This document shows, piece after piece, positions 1 through 9,404 of a stretch of 64,000 nucleotides of DNA. The stretch is taken from positions 310,001-374,000 of the forward strand of contig CAVPDE010000018.1 of the NCBI GenBank assembly GCA_963702565.1, given 5' to 3'. Both the position numbers and the translations under genes were made by a program. The DNA is from CAVPDE01 sp963702565 (GTDB lineage: Bacteria; Desulfobacterota; DSM-4660; Desulfatiglandales; HGW-15). Each line of letters opens with the position of its first letter. Within the stretch, counting starts at the first letter, position 1. The notes below the pieces were generated by a model. It ran no database searches. It was not told where the DNA came from and was given only the letters and a program-made list of their open reading frames with translations.

Positions 1-404
1 TGAAAGTGAAAATTGATTCATTCAATCCCTACGAATTAAGAAAGTATAGAAACAAGTTTCTCTCTATGTCAACAGCAAAAAAATGGCAAATAATAGCCAC
101 CGATGTATCATGACTTTTCCGGCATGGAGCTAGGTCTCTCCGTCGTTCAATGACGATTAGCATCCCGAGTCTGTTGTCTGACCGGGAAGCCTCCGAATAA
201 CGATTACCAAATGCTAGCTTATTGTCTTGGTGCTCACAAAGCCGGTCATCATTTCATAAGTGGGTCATAACACCGGTATTAGGGTCAATGTCCAAGAAGA
301 TCGAGAAGTATGCATGAGAATGGCAAGGTCAGATGTCACATTTTACACATGAATCAGTCAGTTTTGCGATATCTACTCCTTAGGTCATTTCGAATTCAAG
401 CGTC
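1..404. other. intergenic stretch, no gene seen
   Basis: No reading frame here resembles a protein family I recognise, and no RNA gene or clear promoter is visible. Base composition is more A+T-rich than the genes that follow. It lies downstream of the minus-strand radical SAM gene, so it may hold that gene's terminator or the edge of something truncated by the window start. Confidence 0.5.
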
Positions 405-1164
405 TTAGAAGACAACCTCGAACTTCATCCCTCTTTTTTTCAGCTCAGAAGTGAGCCGCCCTTTGTATTCCTGGAAGAATCCGTCTTCTGTTGCCCACTC
501 AAGATTTAGCTCACGATAAAAAGCTTTTATCTGGTTCAAGTAATTCATTCTGTCGATGAAGACTTTGTCCACCAACCCGTCGAGGTCTGCGACAAGCTTC
601 TCCGGATCCCCAGGCAAGAGAGGTCCGATAAAAGCAAAGGTCTTGTATCCCTGAGGAATGAAATTCTTTCGAGGGCTTTCATTCTCTCTGCCGACGGATG
701 CTGCGCCGGGCTCGAAAAACCTAGCGATCTTCTCATCGTTTGTGGTGATCGTGAATCCCACTTCCAATCTCTTTGAAATCTTTCAAGAGATCCATATCCC
801 GCAAAACTAGTTTCGATTTGGTCTGGATGTTGACAGGGAACTGCTTCTCGAGAAGTTCCTTCAGACAGCGCCTCGTCAACTCATATTTCGCTTCAAGAGG
901 CTGGTAAGGATCGCAGACAGAGGAAATCCAGACCTTCCCCCTCTTGGCCCGCTGGAGCTGCTTCTTGAGAACTTCAGGTGCATTGATCTTGACGTCTACG
1001 AATTCGCCCCAGGGCTCCTTGTGCCCGGAGTAGCGCTTCATGAAAAGACGCGCGTAGCAGTATCGGCAGTTGACCTGGCAGCCCGTGTAAGGGTTGACGC
1101 AGTAGTCGAAGATTTGGGACTTGTTGAGAATGCTTTTGGCTTGTGTTTCTTTGACGGCTAACAT
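405..1164 (-). pseudogene. SplB-like radical SAM protein, split by a frameshift
   Basis: Two overlapping minus-strand frames encode the N- and C-terminal parts of one radical SAM protein related to the spore photoproduct lyase (SplB/Rv2578c-like) group. The upstream part (start 1164) carries the SAM/4Fe-4S motif CQVNCRYC inside a CVNPYTGC context, then VWISSVCDPYQP. The downstream part (about 767 to 405) begins with the next conserved block, EVGFTITTNDEKIARFFEPG. Removing one base near 768 joins FKE directly to LEVGFTITT, giving about 253 residues, normal for this group. Because both halves keep good conservation, either a recent mutation or a sequence error is possible. Substrate unknown. 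Transcribed in the same direction as tilS, 13 bp downstream of it. Confidence 0.75.
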
Positions 1165-1177
1165 GACGCGGTTGTGC

Positions 1178-2587
1178 TCATCGAGTCCTCGGGGAAGGGG
1201 AAAAAACCAGTTTCAGCACCTTTTTTGTTTCGGGCGTGACCTTGAACCGATCATCAATCCTAAAGCCACAGACCCACACGGGTTTGTCGTCACAGCACAG
1301 GACAGGTGTTGAGTAGCGCTCCTCTAAAGGCACTTTGAGATCCACGAAGAAATCCTTGAGCTTCTTGTGCCCTTTCATGCCGAAAGGGATGAAACGGTCA
1401 CCCGCCTTGAAGGTCCGCAAGGTGAGTGGAAAGCGAAGCGTCTCAGCATCAAGAAGAGCTGTCCACTTCGACCCTCGAAGACGCAGACCCCTTCTGTTCT
1501 TGATTTCTTCAAAGGAGATGCTCCGGCCGATTTCCCTGAGATCATATGCCCCAGGTTCATCCAACCTGTAATGAAAAGGCCGCGGTTTCCTTTTCATAGA
1601 AGCTGAAAGGATCAGGTGACCGTAGCTTCGTCTGACCGTCAGTCTGCCGGGGAGATTGAGAGCTGCTTGAGGTTTCTCGGCTTGAGCCAAGCGCTGGATG
1701 GCTTCAATGTGATCCCAACTGATTAGGCGCAGATCCTTTTTCACCTTTCCGATCACATTCCGGATCACGCGCCTTCTCAGGGCGACAGGGAGAGCAAGGA
1801 AAGAGGTGATGGGAGCCCTGAAGACGTGATGAGGGGATTGCTCCACGTTCCTGTTAAACCAGGCTTCTGCAATTTGTTCCAGGTAGCCGTCTTCATCGCG
1901 CAGGATTTCCGCGGTCTGAGCCAAGAGGTGTGCAAGCTGAGGTTGATGCACCTCAAGAAGAGGGATTAACTCCAGTCGGATCTTATTCCTAAGGTAGTCG
2001 GTCTTGAGGTTGGAGCTGTCTGTGACAGAAGTGAGTTTTTTCGCTCTCAGGTAGTTTTCGATCTCTGGACGCTCGATCTCGATAAGGGGCCTGATGATGG
2101 AGCCGTCACGACAAGGAGGCATACCGGTCAAGCCTGAGGGGCCGCTCCCTCGCAACAAACGCATAAGAATCGTCTCAGCCTGATCGTTCAGATTGTGCCC
2201 CAATGCAATTTTTTGGGCTTTATGCTTTTTCCTTGCCCTCTCAAGGAAGGCATAGCGTGCGTTCCTCGCCACCTCCTCCCTGGAGCCTCCAACCTTTTTC
2301 TCGAGCAAGTGTCCTTTCGCCGTCTCAAAGGGAAGCTTCAAGGAGAGGGCAAGACCACGAACAAAGGAGGTTTCTGAGCCATCTTCAGCCGGCCTCAGGC
2401 CGTGGTCAAAGTGGGCTACGACAAGGCGGATATGCCATTCATTCATCAGTTCGTGGAGAAGGTGAAGAAGGCAGACAGAGTCAGGACCCCCGGAGACGGC
2501 GACAATGACACAGTCCCCTTCGGAGATCATGTGGTGGCGAGAGATGGTGTGTTTGACCTTTTGGAAAGTGCTTCTGGCGGAGTACAT
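1178..2587 (-). CDS. tilS: tRNA(Ile)-lysidine synthase
   Basis: TilS ligates lysine to C34 of tRNA-Ile(CAU) with ATP, so that AUA is read as Ile. The N-terminal PP-loop SGGPDS lies at residues 32-37, followed by FDHGLRP and the HNLNDQAET block typical of the N-ATPase domain. The C-terminal TilS domain shows RTFKAGDRFIPFG, KKLKDFFVD and VWVCGFRIDDRF. I chose the ATG at 2587 (469 aa), which puts 31 residues before the PP-loop. A GTG at 2632 overlapping the upstream stop codon (GTGA) would add 15 residues and allow translational coupling. It follows the GT9 gene on the same strand, so the two are probably one transcription unit. Essential housekeeping function; high certainty. Confidence 0.95.
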   Translation of the reverse strand: MYSARSTFQKVKHTISRHHMISEGDCVIVAVSGGPDSVCLLHLLHELMNEWHIRLVVAHFDHGLRPAEDGSETSFVRGLALSLKLPFETAKGHLLEKKVGGSREEVARNARYAFLERARKKHKAQKIALGHNLNDQAETILMRLLRGSGPSGLTGMPPCRDGSIIRPLIEIERPEIENYLRAKKLTSVTDSSNLKTDYLRNKIRLELIPLLEVHQPQLAHLLAQTAEILRDEDGYLEQIAEAWFNRNVEQSPHHVFRAPITSFLALPVALRRRVIRNVIGKVKKDLRLISWDHIEAIQRLAQAEKPQAALNLPGRLTVRRSYGHLILSASMKRKPRPFHYRLDEPGAYDLREIGRSISFEEIKNRRGLRLRGSKWTALLDAETLRFPLTLRTFKAGDRFIPFGMKGHKKLKDFFVDLKVPLEERYSTPVLCCDDKPVWVCGFRIDDRFKVTPETKKVLKLVFSPSPRTR

Positions 2588-2628
2588 GAGCAATGGCCTG
2601 TCAAAGGTGTCTTCTGATGGGCATATTA

Positions 2629-3540
2629 TCACAGCCGGGCGTTGGCGTTAAGAAAACCATGTGCCGCTTTTAGGGTTTCCTCGAGTAGCTCCGGACCGCT
2701 TGCGCTTGATTCAACCACTTTGACTCTGGGACCCAAGGGCCTCCACTGGGTGACGGAAGAGTGCCTGAAGAGGGCAATGGTGGGCGCCCCAAACATCGCA
2801 GACAAGTGAGTGATCCCACTGTCATGCCCAATATAGAGCGAAGCTTCTTGAAGAAGGAGGGAAAGTTTACCTATATCAGGGGAGAAAAGAATTTCCACCT
2901 CCTTCTCTCCGGAAAACAAAGGGAGAAGGTTTTCCTCGGCAGGCCCTAAAAGGATCACCGGTAATTCTTTGACGCCGGCGATCTTCTTTCGAAAAGCTCT
3001 AACAAGATTTAACCAGAACTCAGGTGGGAAATTCTTTTGTGTTCCGCCTGAGCCAGGGTGAAAAACAACTCGCAGGCGGCTCCGATGCCCAGGGAGAAGA
3101 AGAGGACGGTTCCTAGCCTCCGTCATGACTCTTTCTGCGTGAACAGGGAGTCCGCTGTTTTCTAAGGCTCCGGCAAGATAGAGGGCGACATGGACGGCTT
3201 CGTTTTCGCCGGGATAGCCGGGCAAGACGGCAATAGATGCCCCGGGGAAGAAGTGCTCTAGGTTTTTCTTGATCATGCCTTGAGGGTCATTCAGGAATGC
3301 AACAATTCTATCCGCCTCGTGGACAGGCAGTCTGACGCCAGGCTCCAGGACATCCATGAAAAGGGCATGCCAGCCTGGGCCTTCGAAATCCAGACAACCT
3401 GAGACAAGAGGTCTTAAGAAATCAATGCCGGGCTTTCTCCCAGCCACGATCACCTCTCCCCACTCGCGTGAGTTGGAAAGGGCGGGAGCAAGCATGAGGG
3501 TGTCGCCCAGAGCAGCCGGCCGGATGATCAGGGTTTTCAT
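2629..3540 (-). CDS. glycosyltransferase family 9 (heptosyltransferase-like)
   Basis: This 303-residue protein has the GT-B plan of ADP-heptose:LPS heptosyltransferases (WaaC/WaaF, GT9). The N-terminus is MKTLIIRPAALGDTLMLAPAL. The C-terminal sugar-nucleotide half shows FHPGSGGTQKNFPPEFW and YIGHDSGITHLSAMFGAPT, a GT9 signature. Family members add heptose to the inner core of lipopolysaccharide on the inner face of the inner membrane. The donor and acceptor cannot be read from sequence. The ATG at 3540 gives the canonical start; a longer frame to 3639 runs into repeat-like sequence and was rejected. The gene's stop overlaps the possible tilS GTG start. An outer-membrane role fits with lptD at 43 kb. 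Confidence 0.87.
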   Translation of the reverse strand: MKTLIIRPAALGDTLMLAPALSNSREWGEVIVAGRKPGIDFLRPLVSGCLDFEGPGWHALFMDVLEPGVRLPVHEADRIVAFLNDPQGMIKKNLEHFFPGASIAVLPGYPGENEAVHVALYLAGALENSGLPVHAERVMTEARNRPLLLPGHRSRLRVVFHPGSGGTQKNFPPEFWLNLVRAFRKKIAGVKELPVILLGPAEENLLPLFSGEKEVEILFSPDIGKLSLLLQEASLYIGHDSGITHLSAMFGAPTIALFRHSSVTQWRPLGPRVKVVESSASGPELLEETLKAAHGFLNANARL

Positions 3541-3817
3541 AAAAGAGATTCTAAGATAAACCGCTAGTGGAAACAACAGGTTAACTTGACCCTTCGAGAG
3601 CCTCAGGGTCAACCCTGAGCAGGCCCCATCCGTAAGCATGAGGTGGCCGAAGGGGTTGACTTGACTGACCCTGCCGTGTGATTATTCTTTCCCAAGGTGC
3701 CCTTGGAGTCGCTGGACCCCAGCGCCTGCCCCGGACCTGATACGGGGTTCGCCGGGGTGACGGCTTGGGCAACTTCTTACGCGTTCATCCTTTAACAAAC
3801 GAATGGAGGTTTGACCC
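3541..3817. repeat. repeat-like intergenic segment
   Basis: The segment between the divergent GT9 and htpX genes contains sequence of the type dispersed in many proteobacterial genomes: a CCCTTCGAGAGCCTCAGGG-like block near 3592 and a GCCCCGGACCTGATACGGGG block near 3730 followed by TCGCCGGGGTGACGG. No second copy is seen in this window, so the repeat call rests on recognition of the style. A ribosome-binding sequence (ATGGAGG) precedes htpX. Confidence 0.4.
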
Positions 3818-4750
3818 ATGGGTAACTGGTTCAAGACGACGCTTTTGATGGCTGCCTTGACCGCCCTCATTGTGTTCATAGGGAATCTGCTGGGCGGACA
3901 GAACGGCATGATTCTCGCTTTCATCCTTGCCATAGGCATGAACTTCTTCAGCTACTGGTTCTCCGACAAGATCGTTCTCAGGATGTACAAAGCCCAGGAA
4001 GTGACGCCGAGCGAGAGCCCTGAGCTTCACCAGATCGTGGCCGGGCTGGCCCAGAGGGCCAATATTCCTATGCCGCGCATCTATACCATTCCTGAAGATT
4101 CGCCCAACGCCTTCGCCACAGGCCGAAACCCGGAGCATGCGTTCGTGGCTGTGACCGAAGGGTTGCTTAAGCTCATGAACAGGGATGAGCTGGAAGGAGT
4201 TCTGGCTCATGAACTCGCACACGTGAAAAACAGGGACATCCTGATAGGCTCCATCGCAGCCACCATGGCAGGGGCGATCATGATCCTCGCCAATATGGCC
4301 CGATGGTCTGCGTTCCTGGGCGGAGGCTCCAGCAGCAACAACGAAGGGGGTGGAAGAGGACTGAGCGGAATCGGCCTGATTGTCATGAGTATCTTAGCTC
4401 CCCTGGCCGCGATGCTCATCCAGATGGCCATATCCAGGTCAAGGGAATATCATGCAGACAACTCGGGCGCCGAGTTTGCAGGACACCCTAACGGTCTTGC
4501 GAATGCCTTGAGGAAGCTTGGTGCGTATACGAAGAAACTCCCCATGGATGCCAGTCCCCAGACAGCGCACATGTTCATCGTCAATCCCCTGAGCGGCAGA
4601 AGCTTGATGAGCCTTTTTTCCACCCATCCACCTCTAGAGGAAAGGATAGAGCGTCTTACCGGCATGCCTCCTTCCATTCATGAGGGGCCATCGGGTGCAG
4701 ATACGGGAATCAAGAAAGCTGAGGATGCTTGGAGGCACCTCTCTCGCTAG
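3818..4750 (+). CDS. htpX: membrane zinc metalloprotease HtpX
   Basis: HtpX (peptidase family M48B) degrades misfolded inner-membrane proteins. Two N-terminal membrane segments (about residues 8-25 and 30-48) precede the zinc motif HELAH at 131-135. A second hydrophobic pair lies near 143-160 and 185-205, and the third zinc ligand is probably the Glu of SREYHADN. Further family marks are PNAFATGRNP and the C-terminal FSTHPPLEERI. The length of 310 aa is normal. The catalytic domain should face the cytoplasm. It stands alone, divergent from GT9 and convergent with the ketosynthase gene. High certainty. Confidence 0.95.
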   Translation: MGNWFKTTLLMAALTALIVFIGNLLGGQNGMILAFILAIGMNFFSYWFSDKIVLRMYKAQEVTPSESPELHQIVAGLAQRANIPMPRIYTIPEDSPNAFATGRNPEHAFVAVTEGLLKLMNRDELEGVLAHELAHVKNRDILIGSIAATMAGAIMILANMARWSAFLGGGSSSNNEGGGRGLSGIGLIVMSILAPLAAMLIQMAISRSREYHADNSGAEFAGHPNGLANALRKLGAYTKKLPMDASPQTAHMFIVNPLSGRSLMSLFSTHPPLEERIERLTGMPPSIHEGPSGADTGIKKAEDAWRHLSR

Positions 4751-4929
4751 CAGGCTCCCTAAGGTATAGCAGACAGCGATCGGTGCAGCATCCTCACCTG
4801 TGATGTGCCGAGCCCCTTCCATCCCCGCTGCAGGGAGCGGCAGAACATCTGCTCTGAGGAATTGACTCTTTTGAAAGAACTTGCGCCCGGCGACTCGGTG
4901 GCCTGTCATTTGAGGGGATAAGGGTTGCC

Positions 4930-5991
4930 TCACGGCATGCGGTAGACCATGGAGTTGACGTTCATGCCCGCGCCTACGGAAGCAAAGACAGCGATGTCTC
5001 CCGAGTGAAGAACGTGGTTGTCGATTTTCCCTCTCTGCAGGAGGTCAAACAGGGTGGGCAAGGTGGCAACGGAACTGTTCCCGAGCCAGGAAATGGTCAT
5101 GGGCATAATGTGCTCGGGAATTTTTTTTACGTTGCTCAACTTGAAGAGCCTTTTCAGGATCGCTTCGTCCATCTTCTGGTTGGCCTGGTGGATCAACACC
5201 TTGTTCACGTCGGCCAAGGTAAGTCCAGCTTTTTGAAGGCTTCGGAGAACTACTTCGGGCACGGTTTTCACCGCATACTTGTATATCTCGTGGCCGAGCA
5301 TCTTCAGGTACAGTTGATCACCGGGGGAATGGACATGATAGGACGCCCCGAGGGCGAAGAGATGAACGTCGTTCAGGGTGTCCGACCTCGTCACGTGAGA
5401 GATGATTCCAACGTTGCCCTCCGTGGCTTCGACCAGCGTGGCGCCTGCCCCGTCGGAATAGATCATGCTGTCAATGTCGTGGGGATCGGAAAGCCTAGAC
5501 AGCGTCTCCGCTCCAATGACGAGAATCTTCTTGGCATCACCGGACTGGATGTAATAATCCGCGATGATCATGGCGTGCAGCCAGCCCGGGCACCCGAATG
5601 GGACGTCATAAGCTACGCAATAAGGGTTCCTGATCCGCAGTTTATGCTTGACCCTGGCGGCGATTGTGGGGACCATGTCACATCTCAGATTTCCCGCCTT
5701 TACATCCCCCAGGTTCTGGCCCACGATGATGTAATCAAGGGTTTCCCTGTCAACGCCTTCCAGGGCATGCTCGGCAGCGATGGCGGCGATGTCCGAATTG
5801 GTCAGGTCGTCCGTGACGTATCGCCTTTCCTTGATGCAGGTGATTTCCTCAAGTTTCTTGATTAAATCGAGATTTGACTTGTTGAGCTTTTTTCCGTCTG
5901 CTCCGTAAAAATCATGAGACAGGAAATACTCATTCGGTATCTTCAGGGCGGGGATATAACTGCCCGTAGCAGTAATGATCGAACTCGGCAT
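4930..5991 (-). CDS. 3-oxoacyl-ACP synthase III (FabH)-like ketosynthase
   Basis: Thiolase-fold condensing enzyme of 353 residues. The nucleophile is Cys134 in DVPFGCPGWLHAM, followed by the FabH-like ADTLSR-equivalent stretch GAETLSRLSDPHD and SDGAGATLV. The catalytic His and Asn lie in VLIHQANQKM and WLGNSSVATLP. FabH proper is about 320 aa, and this one has an insertion near the N-terminus (residues 20-50). It may therefore be an alternative starter-unit, BioZ-like or secondary-lipid ketosynthase rather than the housekeeping FabH; no fab neighbours are present. The start is the ATG at 5991; a TTG at 6015 in the same frame is less likely. It is divergent from the histidine kinase gene, with 416 bp between. 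Confidence 0.85.
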   Translation of the reverse strand: MPSSIITATGSYIPALKIPNEYFLSHDFYGADGKKLNKSNLDLIKKLEEITCIKERRYVTDDLTNSDIAAIAAEHALEGVDRETLDYIIVGQNLGDVKAGNLRCDMVPTIAARVKHKLRIRNPYCVAYDVPFGCPGWLHAMIIADYYIQSGDAKKILVIGAETLSRLSDPHDIDSMIYSDGAGATLVEATEGNVGIISHVTRSDTLNDVHLFALGASYHVHSPGDQLYLKMLGHEIYKYAVKTVPEVVLRSLQKAGLTLADVNKVLIHQANQKMDEAILKRLFKLSNVKKIPEHIMPMTISWLGNSSVATLPTLFDLLQRGKIDNHVLHSGDIAVFASVGAGMNVNSMVYRMP

Positions 5992-6330
5992 TGTAGAGCT
6001 AATTGGCCTCCTCAATAAACTCGCCGGTTTGACTGAAGGTGAAAAGGGGGAGCATGAGATAATATCCAGTCAAACTGGCTTAATTTAGAGATGTTTCGGT
6101 CAAAAAGCAAGCAGGAAAACTCATGCCCCGATCTTGGATCTCCATACCCCTGGAACCCACTTGAGGCCTCAGGATGAGTCTCCTCTGAGGTGACGTGTTT
6201 TTCCCCCTTGTTTACACTCAGAAAGGAATCCAGACAGAGGAATGCCTCAGCCAAAGGACCATGGGCGGACAACCTGTTAACATCTCAAGGGTAATCATGG
6301 GCACGGTGGAGCGGGACACCTTCTTTTTCG

Positions 6331-6346
6331 TGGCATAGCCTTTGCA
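6331..6346 (+). promoter_or_regulatory. sigma-54 promoter candidate (-24/-12)
   Basis: TGGCATAGCCTTTGCA has GG and GC separated by exactly 10 bp, with TTGC at -12, matching the RpoN consensus TGGCAC-N5-TTGCA at nearly every conserved base. The expected transcript start is about 6357, some 50 bp before the histidine kinase ATG at 6408. A second near-consensus site lies ahead of hoxE, which hints at shared RpoN control of sensor and hydrogenase. No sigma-54 activator (AAA+ domain) is encoded in the window. Confidence 0.7.
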
Positions 6347-6407
6347 AATTCTGATAGGGTGGGCATTCCGGTAGGGTTTCGACACTTTTCTCCTCGCAGG
6401 ATCAACC

Positions 6408-8333
6408 ATGTTCTACTCCTTTCGGTCAAAAATCATAGCAAGCTTCCTGGGGGTGACCTTCCTGGTGGGGATTGTTTCCCTTCTGGTCGGGGGCCATCTC
6501 TTGACCAAGTCGGTGCTCGGTGAGGCGAGAAACCGGGTGGCGCAAGATCTCAACGCAGCGCGCGAGATGTACGAGAACCGCATCAGGATGCTCGAAGTCT
6601 CGCTCAACACCACCACCCTGGGGTACGGCTTTATCGTGGCCCTCAAAGACAAGGACACCTCAGACCTGGTGTTTCGCCTCGGACGGATGGCGCAACACGG
6701 CGGGCTCGACTTTGCAGGCGTAACGGATGAAAGAGGGGAGACGATCTGTCGCATCGGAACTCATTCGATACCGGGGAAGAAAGCCCAACCTCCAAATCCT
6801 ATTGTCCTCCAAGCCCTGGAGAAGAAAACCCTTGCCTCGGGCACCGTCGTACTGAGCGAGGAGCTCTTAAACTCCGAGAACCCGCAGCTGGCGGAGCGAG
6901 CCAAAGTCGACATCATTCCCACGCCCGGTGCGACTCTCTTAACAGAAAAGGTCGTGACCTCAGGTCTAACCCTTTCTGCTGGGGTCCCTATTCTTAACGA
7001 GGGGCAAATCCTGGGGGTGCTCTACGGCGGGATCCTCTTAAACAGGGACGAAAAGATTGTGGATACGGTGCGAGGCACCGTGTTCCGCAATGAAGAGTAC
7101 AAGGGCCGAAGCATCGGCCGAGCGACCATCTTTCTCAAAGATGTGCGTGTGGCGACGAATGTCCCTGCGCAGGATGGAGGCCGAGCGATCGGCACCCGGG
7201 TGGCCGAAGATGTCCGAGAGCACGTGTTTGAGAAGGGCGAGCGATGGACAAAGCGGGCCGTAGTCATCACGGACTGGTACATTACGGCTTACGAGCCGAT
7301 CAAGGACATCTATGACAAGACCGTGGGCATCCTGGGCATGGGAGTGCTCGAAGAAAAATATGTGGACCTGCGCTGGAGAACCCTTTCAAGCTTCGTGCTC
7401 ATTACCCTGGCGGGGATGGCCCTGGCCACGGCTTTAGGGTGCTTCCTGGCAGGAAAGATCATCAATCCTGTGCATCGCCTGATCCGAGCGAGTCAGCAGG
7501 TCACCGAGGGGAGCCTCACGCCGGACATTGGGCCTGTTTCTTCGGGAGAAATGGCGGTCCTTCAGAATACGTTCAAGGAGATGGTCGCTGCCATGGGCCG
7601 CAGGAGAGCGGAAAGCCAGGACCGCCTGGTCTTGTCTGAAAGGCAGGCCAGCGTGGGAAGGCTTGCCGCAGGTGTGGCGCATGAGATCAACAATCCTCTT
7701 ACCGGAGTGCTGACCTATACCCATATGCTCCTGCGCAGGAAGGATTTGAACGAGGAGGTTCGTGCCGACCTTCAGACCATTGTGGAGGCTACGGAACGGG
7801 TGAGGAAAATCGTCAAGGGGCTCCTGGATTTTTCCAGGCAAACCAAGCCTGACCGGGAGCAGGTGGATGTCAACCGCCTCATCAACAGTACGATGTCTCT
7901 GATGGAAAACCAGGCTCTCCTCAAGGGGGTCGGCATGGTCTTCAAACCGGGCGAGGGTCTTCACATGGTGAATATGGATCGAAACCAGTTCCAGAGCGTG
8001 CTGCTGAACCTCTTGATCAATGCTCTGGATGCCACAAAGCCCGGAGACACCATCGCCTTTTCCACAGCGAACAGTCCCGTGAGGAATGAAGCTGATCAGG
8101 AGGGGATAGAGATCTCGATTGCCGACACAGGATGCGGGATCCCCCCTGAGCACTTGAATAAGCTCTTTGACCCCTTCTTTACAACAAAAGAAGTGGGCCA
8201 CGGCACTGGACTGGGGCTGTCCGTAACCCTGGGAATCGTGCAAAGGCATGGTGGGACCGTTCAGGTGACCAGCGAGGTGGGCAAAGGGAGCACTTTCACC
8301 ATTTGGGTACCTCTGGAGGGGCGGGTGAGGTGA
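6408..8333 (+). CDS. Cache-HAMP sensor histidine kinase
   Basis: This 641-residue membrane kinase probably phosphorylates the receivers encoded directly after it. Order: membrane segment (about 9-32), periplasmic single-Cache-like domain (about 40-320, with a VVTSGLTLSAGVPIL and LGVLYGGILLNRDEKIVDTVR region), second membrane segment (about 325-350), HAMP (350-405), HisKA with His425 in VAHEINNPL, and HATPase_c with NLLINALDATKP, DTGCGIPP and GTGLGLSV. It lies 1 bp before the first receiver gene and is preceded by a sigma-54 promoter. It is paralogous to the kinase at 26071: both share the INxRxxI/DKIRSIVF-type block, the conserved RAIGTRV, and a DWYxxAYxPIxDI stretch in the sensor domain. Ligand unknown. 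Confidence 0.92.
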   Translation: MFYSFRSKIIASFLGVTFLVGIVSLLVGGHLLTKSVLGEARNRVAQDLNAAREMYENRIRMLEVSLNTTTLGYGFIVALKDKDTSDLVFRLGRMAQHGGLDFAGVTDERGETICRIGTHSIPGKKAQPPNPIVLQALEKKTLASGTVVLSEELLNSENPQLAERAKVDIIPTPGATLLTEKVVTSGLTLSAGVPILNEGQILGVLYGGILLNRDEKIVDTVRGTVFRNEEYKGRSIGRATIFLKDVRVATNVPAQDGGRAIGTRVAEDVREHVFEKGERWTKRAVVITDWYITAYEPIKDIYDKTVGILGMGVLEEKYVDLRWRTLSSFVLITLAGMALATALGCFLAGKIINPVHRLIRASQQVTEGSLTPDIGPVSSGEMAVLQNTFKEMVAAMGRRRAESQDRLVLSERQASVGRLAAGVAHEINNPLTGVLTYTHMLLRRKDLNEEVRADLQTIVEATERVRKIVKGLLDFSRQTKPDREQVDVNRLINSTMSLMENQALLKGVGMVFKPGEGLHMVNMDRNQFQSVLLNLLINALDATKPGDTIAFSTANSPVRNEADQEGIEISIADTGCGIPPEHLNKLFDPFFTTKEVGHGTGLGLSVTLGIVQRHGGTVQVTSEVGKGSTFTIWVPLEGRVR

Positions 8334-8334
8334 G

Positions 8335-8700
8335 ATGAAGATTCTTGTGGTTGATGACGAAAACATCGTCCTGGAAAGCTGCAAGCGGGTGCTCGGAGAT
8401 AGTTTTGAAGTGGTTCCGGTGACATCTGCGGATGCGGCGCTTGAAGTGCTGGGCAGGGAAACCGTCGGCCTGATCTTGCTGGACATCAAAATGCCCGGCA
8501 AGGACGGGATGTCTCTGCTGAAAGAAGTCAAGGAAAGGTGGCCGCACATTGCGGTGATCGTCATCAGTGGTTACGCCACCAATGAAACGGTTGAGCTGGT
8601 CTCAAGAACCGAGGCGGCCACCTTTATCGCAAAACCCTTTACACCGATTGAGCTTCTGGAAGCCGTGGCCAAGGTGATGGAGAAGGAGGGAAAACTGTGA
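8335..8700 (+). CDS. single-domain response regulator
   Basis: CheY-like receiver of 121 residues. Acidic pocket residues are in VVDDEN near the N-terminus, the phospho-acceptor is Asp50 in LILLDIKMPG, the switch residue is in VIVISGYA, and the conserved Lys is in IAKPFTP. There is no output domain, so it must act by protein contact or as a phosphate relay. It starts 1 bp after the kinase stop codon and its own stop overlaps the GTG start of the next receiver (GTGA), so the three genes are translationally linked. Its cognate kinase is probably the 6408 gene. Confidence 0.9.
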   Translation: MKILVVDDENIVLESCKRVLGDSFEVVPVTSADAALEVLGRETVGLILLDIKMPGKDGMSLLKEVKERWPHIAVIVISGYATNETVELVSRTEAATFIAKPFTPIELLEAVAKVMEKEGKL

Positions 8701-9338
8701 ACAATAAAAAGGCTCTAGTGATTGACGACGAACAGATTGTGCTCGACAGCGTTAAGAAAATTCTGGTGGATGGCGGTTATGACGCGGAGGTGACGCTGAG
8801 CGGCCGTCAGGGATTGGAGTGGGGAATCCAGAAGTTCTATGACGTCGTGCTGACGGATATCCGCATGCCGGATATCGGCGGAATGGTGGTTTTGAGAGAC
8901 CTGAAAAGGGCGAAACCAACGCTTCCCATAGTCATCATTACAGGATACGCCAACGTGCGCTCTGCCGTACAGGCCATGAGGCTCGGGGCCTCGGATTATC
9001 TGGAGAAGCCCTTTACGCCCGATGAACTTCTGAAGTCCGTGGACAAAGCGGTGCAGGCCGCTGCCTCGCAGGTGCCGCAGGAGCAGGCCCTGGTGCACAA
9101 GGAGGAGATCCTCAGGGTGCTGGAGCGGGCAGCAACGGATGGGGAATTCGTTCACCAGCTGCTGCACAATTGGGCGGATGCCCTGGATGGATACAGCCTG
9201 AACAATGCTGAAAAGCTCGCGCTGCTCACCGGGGACATTGACTGGATAGAGAAAAACGCCGGGCCCCTCACGGCCAAGCAGAAGCGATGGCTGGAGAAAC
9301 CCCTGAGCGCGGAGATGTTGCGAACCTACGGCTGGTAA
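8697..9338 (+). CDS. response regulator with conserved C-terminal domain (type A copy)
   Basis: 213 residues. The receiver (1-125) has Asp54 in VVLTDIRMPDIGGM and Lys in YLEKPFTPDELL. After a short linker comes an ~85-residue helical domain: HKEEILRVLERAA, LLHNWADAL, EKLALLTGDIDWIEK, KRWLEKPLSAEM, ending in GW. The protein at 28073 has the same architecture with near-identical motifs. The LTGDI(D/E)WIE pattern resembles the small all-helical LigA-like domain (LigAB dioxygenase alpha-subunit fold); I infer a protein-binding role. No DNA-binding helix-turn-helix is recognisable. The GTG start at 8697 overlaps the preceding stop codon. Confidence 0.85.
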   Translation: MNNKKALVIDDEQIVLDSVKKILVDGGYDAEVTLSGRQGLEWGIQKFYDVVLTDIRMPDIGGMVVLRDLKRAKPTLPIVIITGYANVRSAVQAMRLGASDYLEKPFTPDELLKSVDKAVQAAASQVPQEQALVHKEEILRVLERAATDGEFVHQLLHNWADALDGYSLNNAEKLALLTGDIDWIEKNAGPLTAKQKRWLEKPLSAEMLRTYGW

Positions 9339-9404
9339 TCCCAAGCAGCTGCTCATAAGGCCGACCGGGGGTGGGGGGTCTGTCTTTCAAGAGGCCTCGT
9401 GTTT

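Noticed and set aside
8335..9338. Receivers as direct sigma-54 activators of the hydrogenase promoter
   Set aside because: Neither protein has an AAA+ domain or a helix-turn-helix, so they cannot activate RpoN polymerase themselves.
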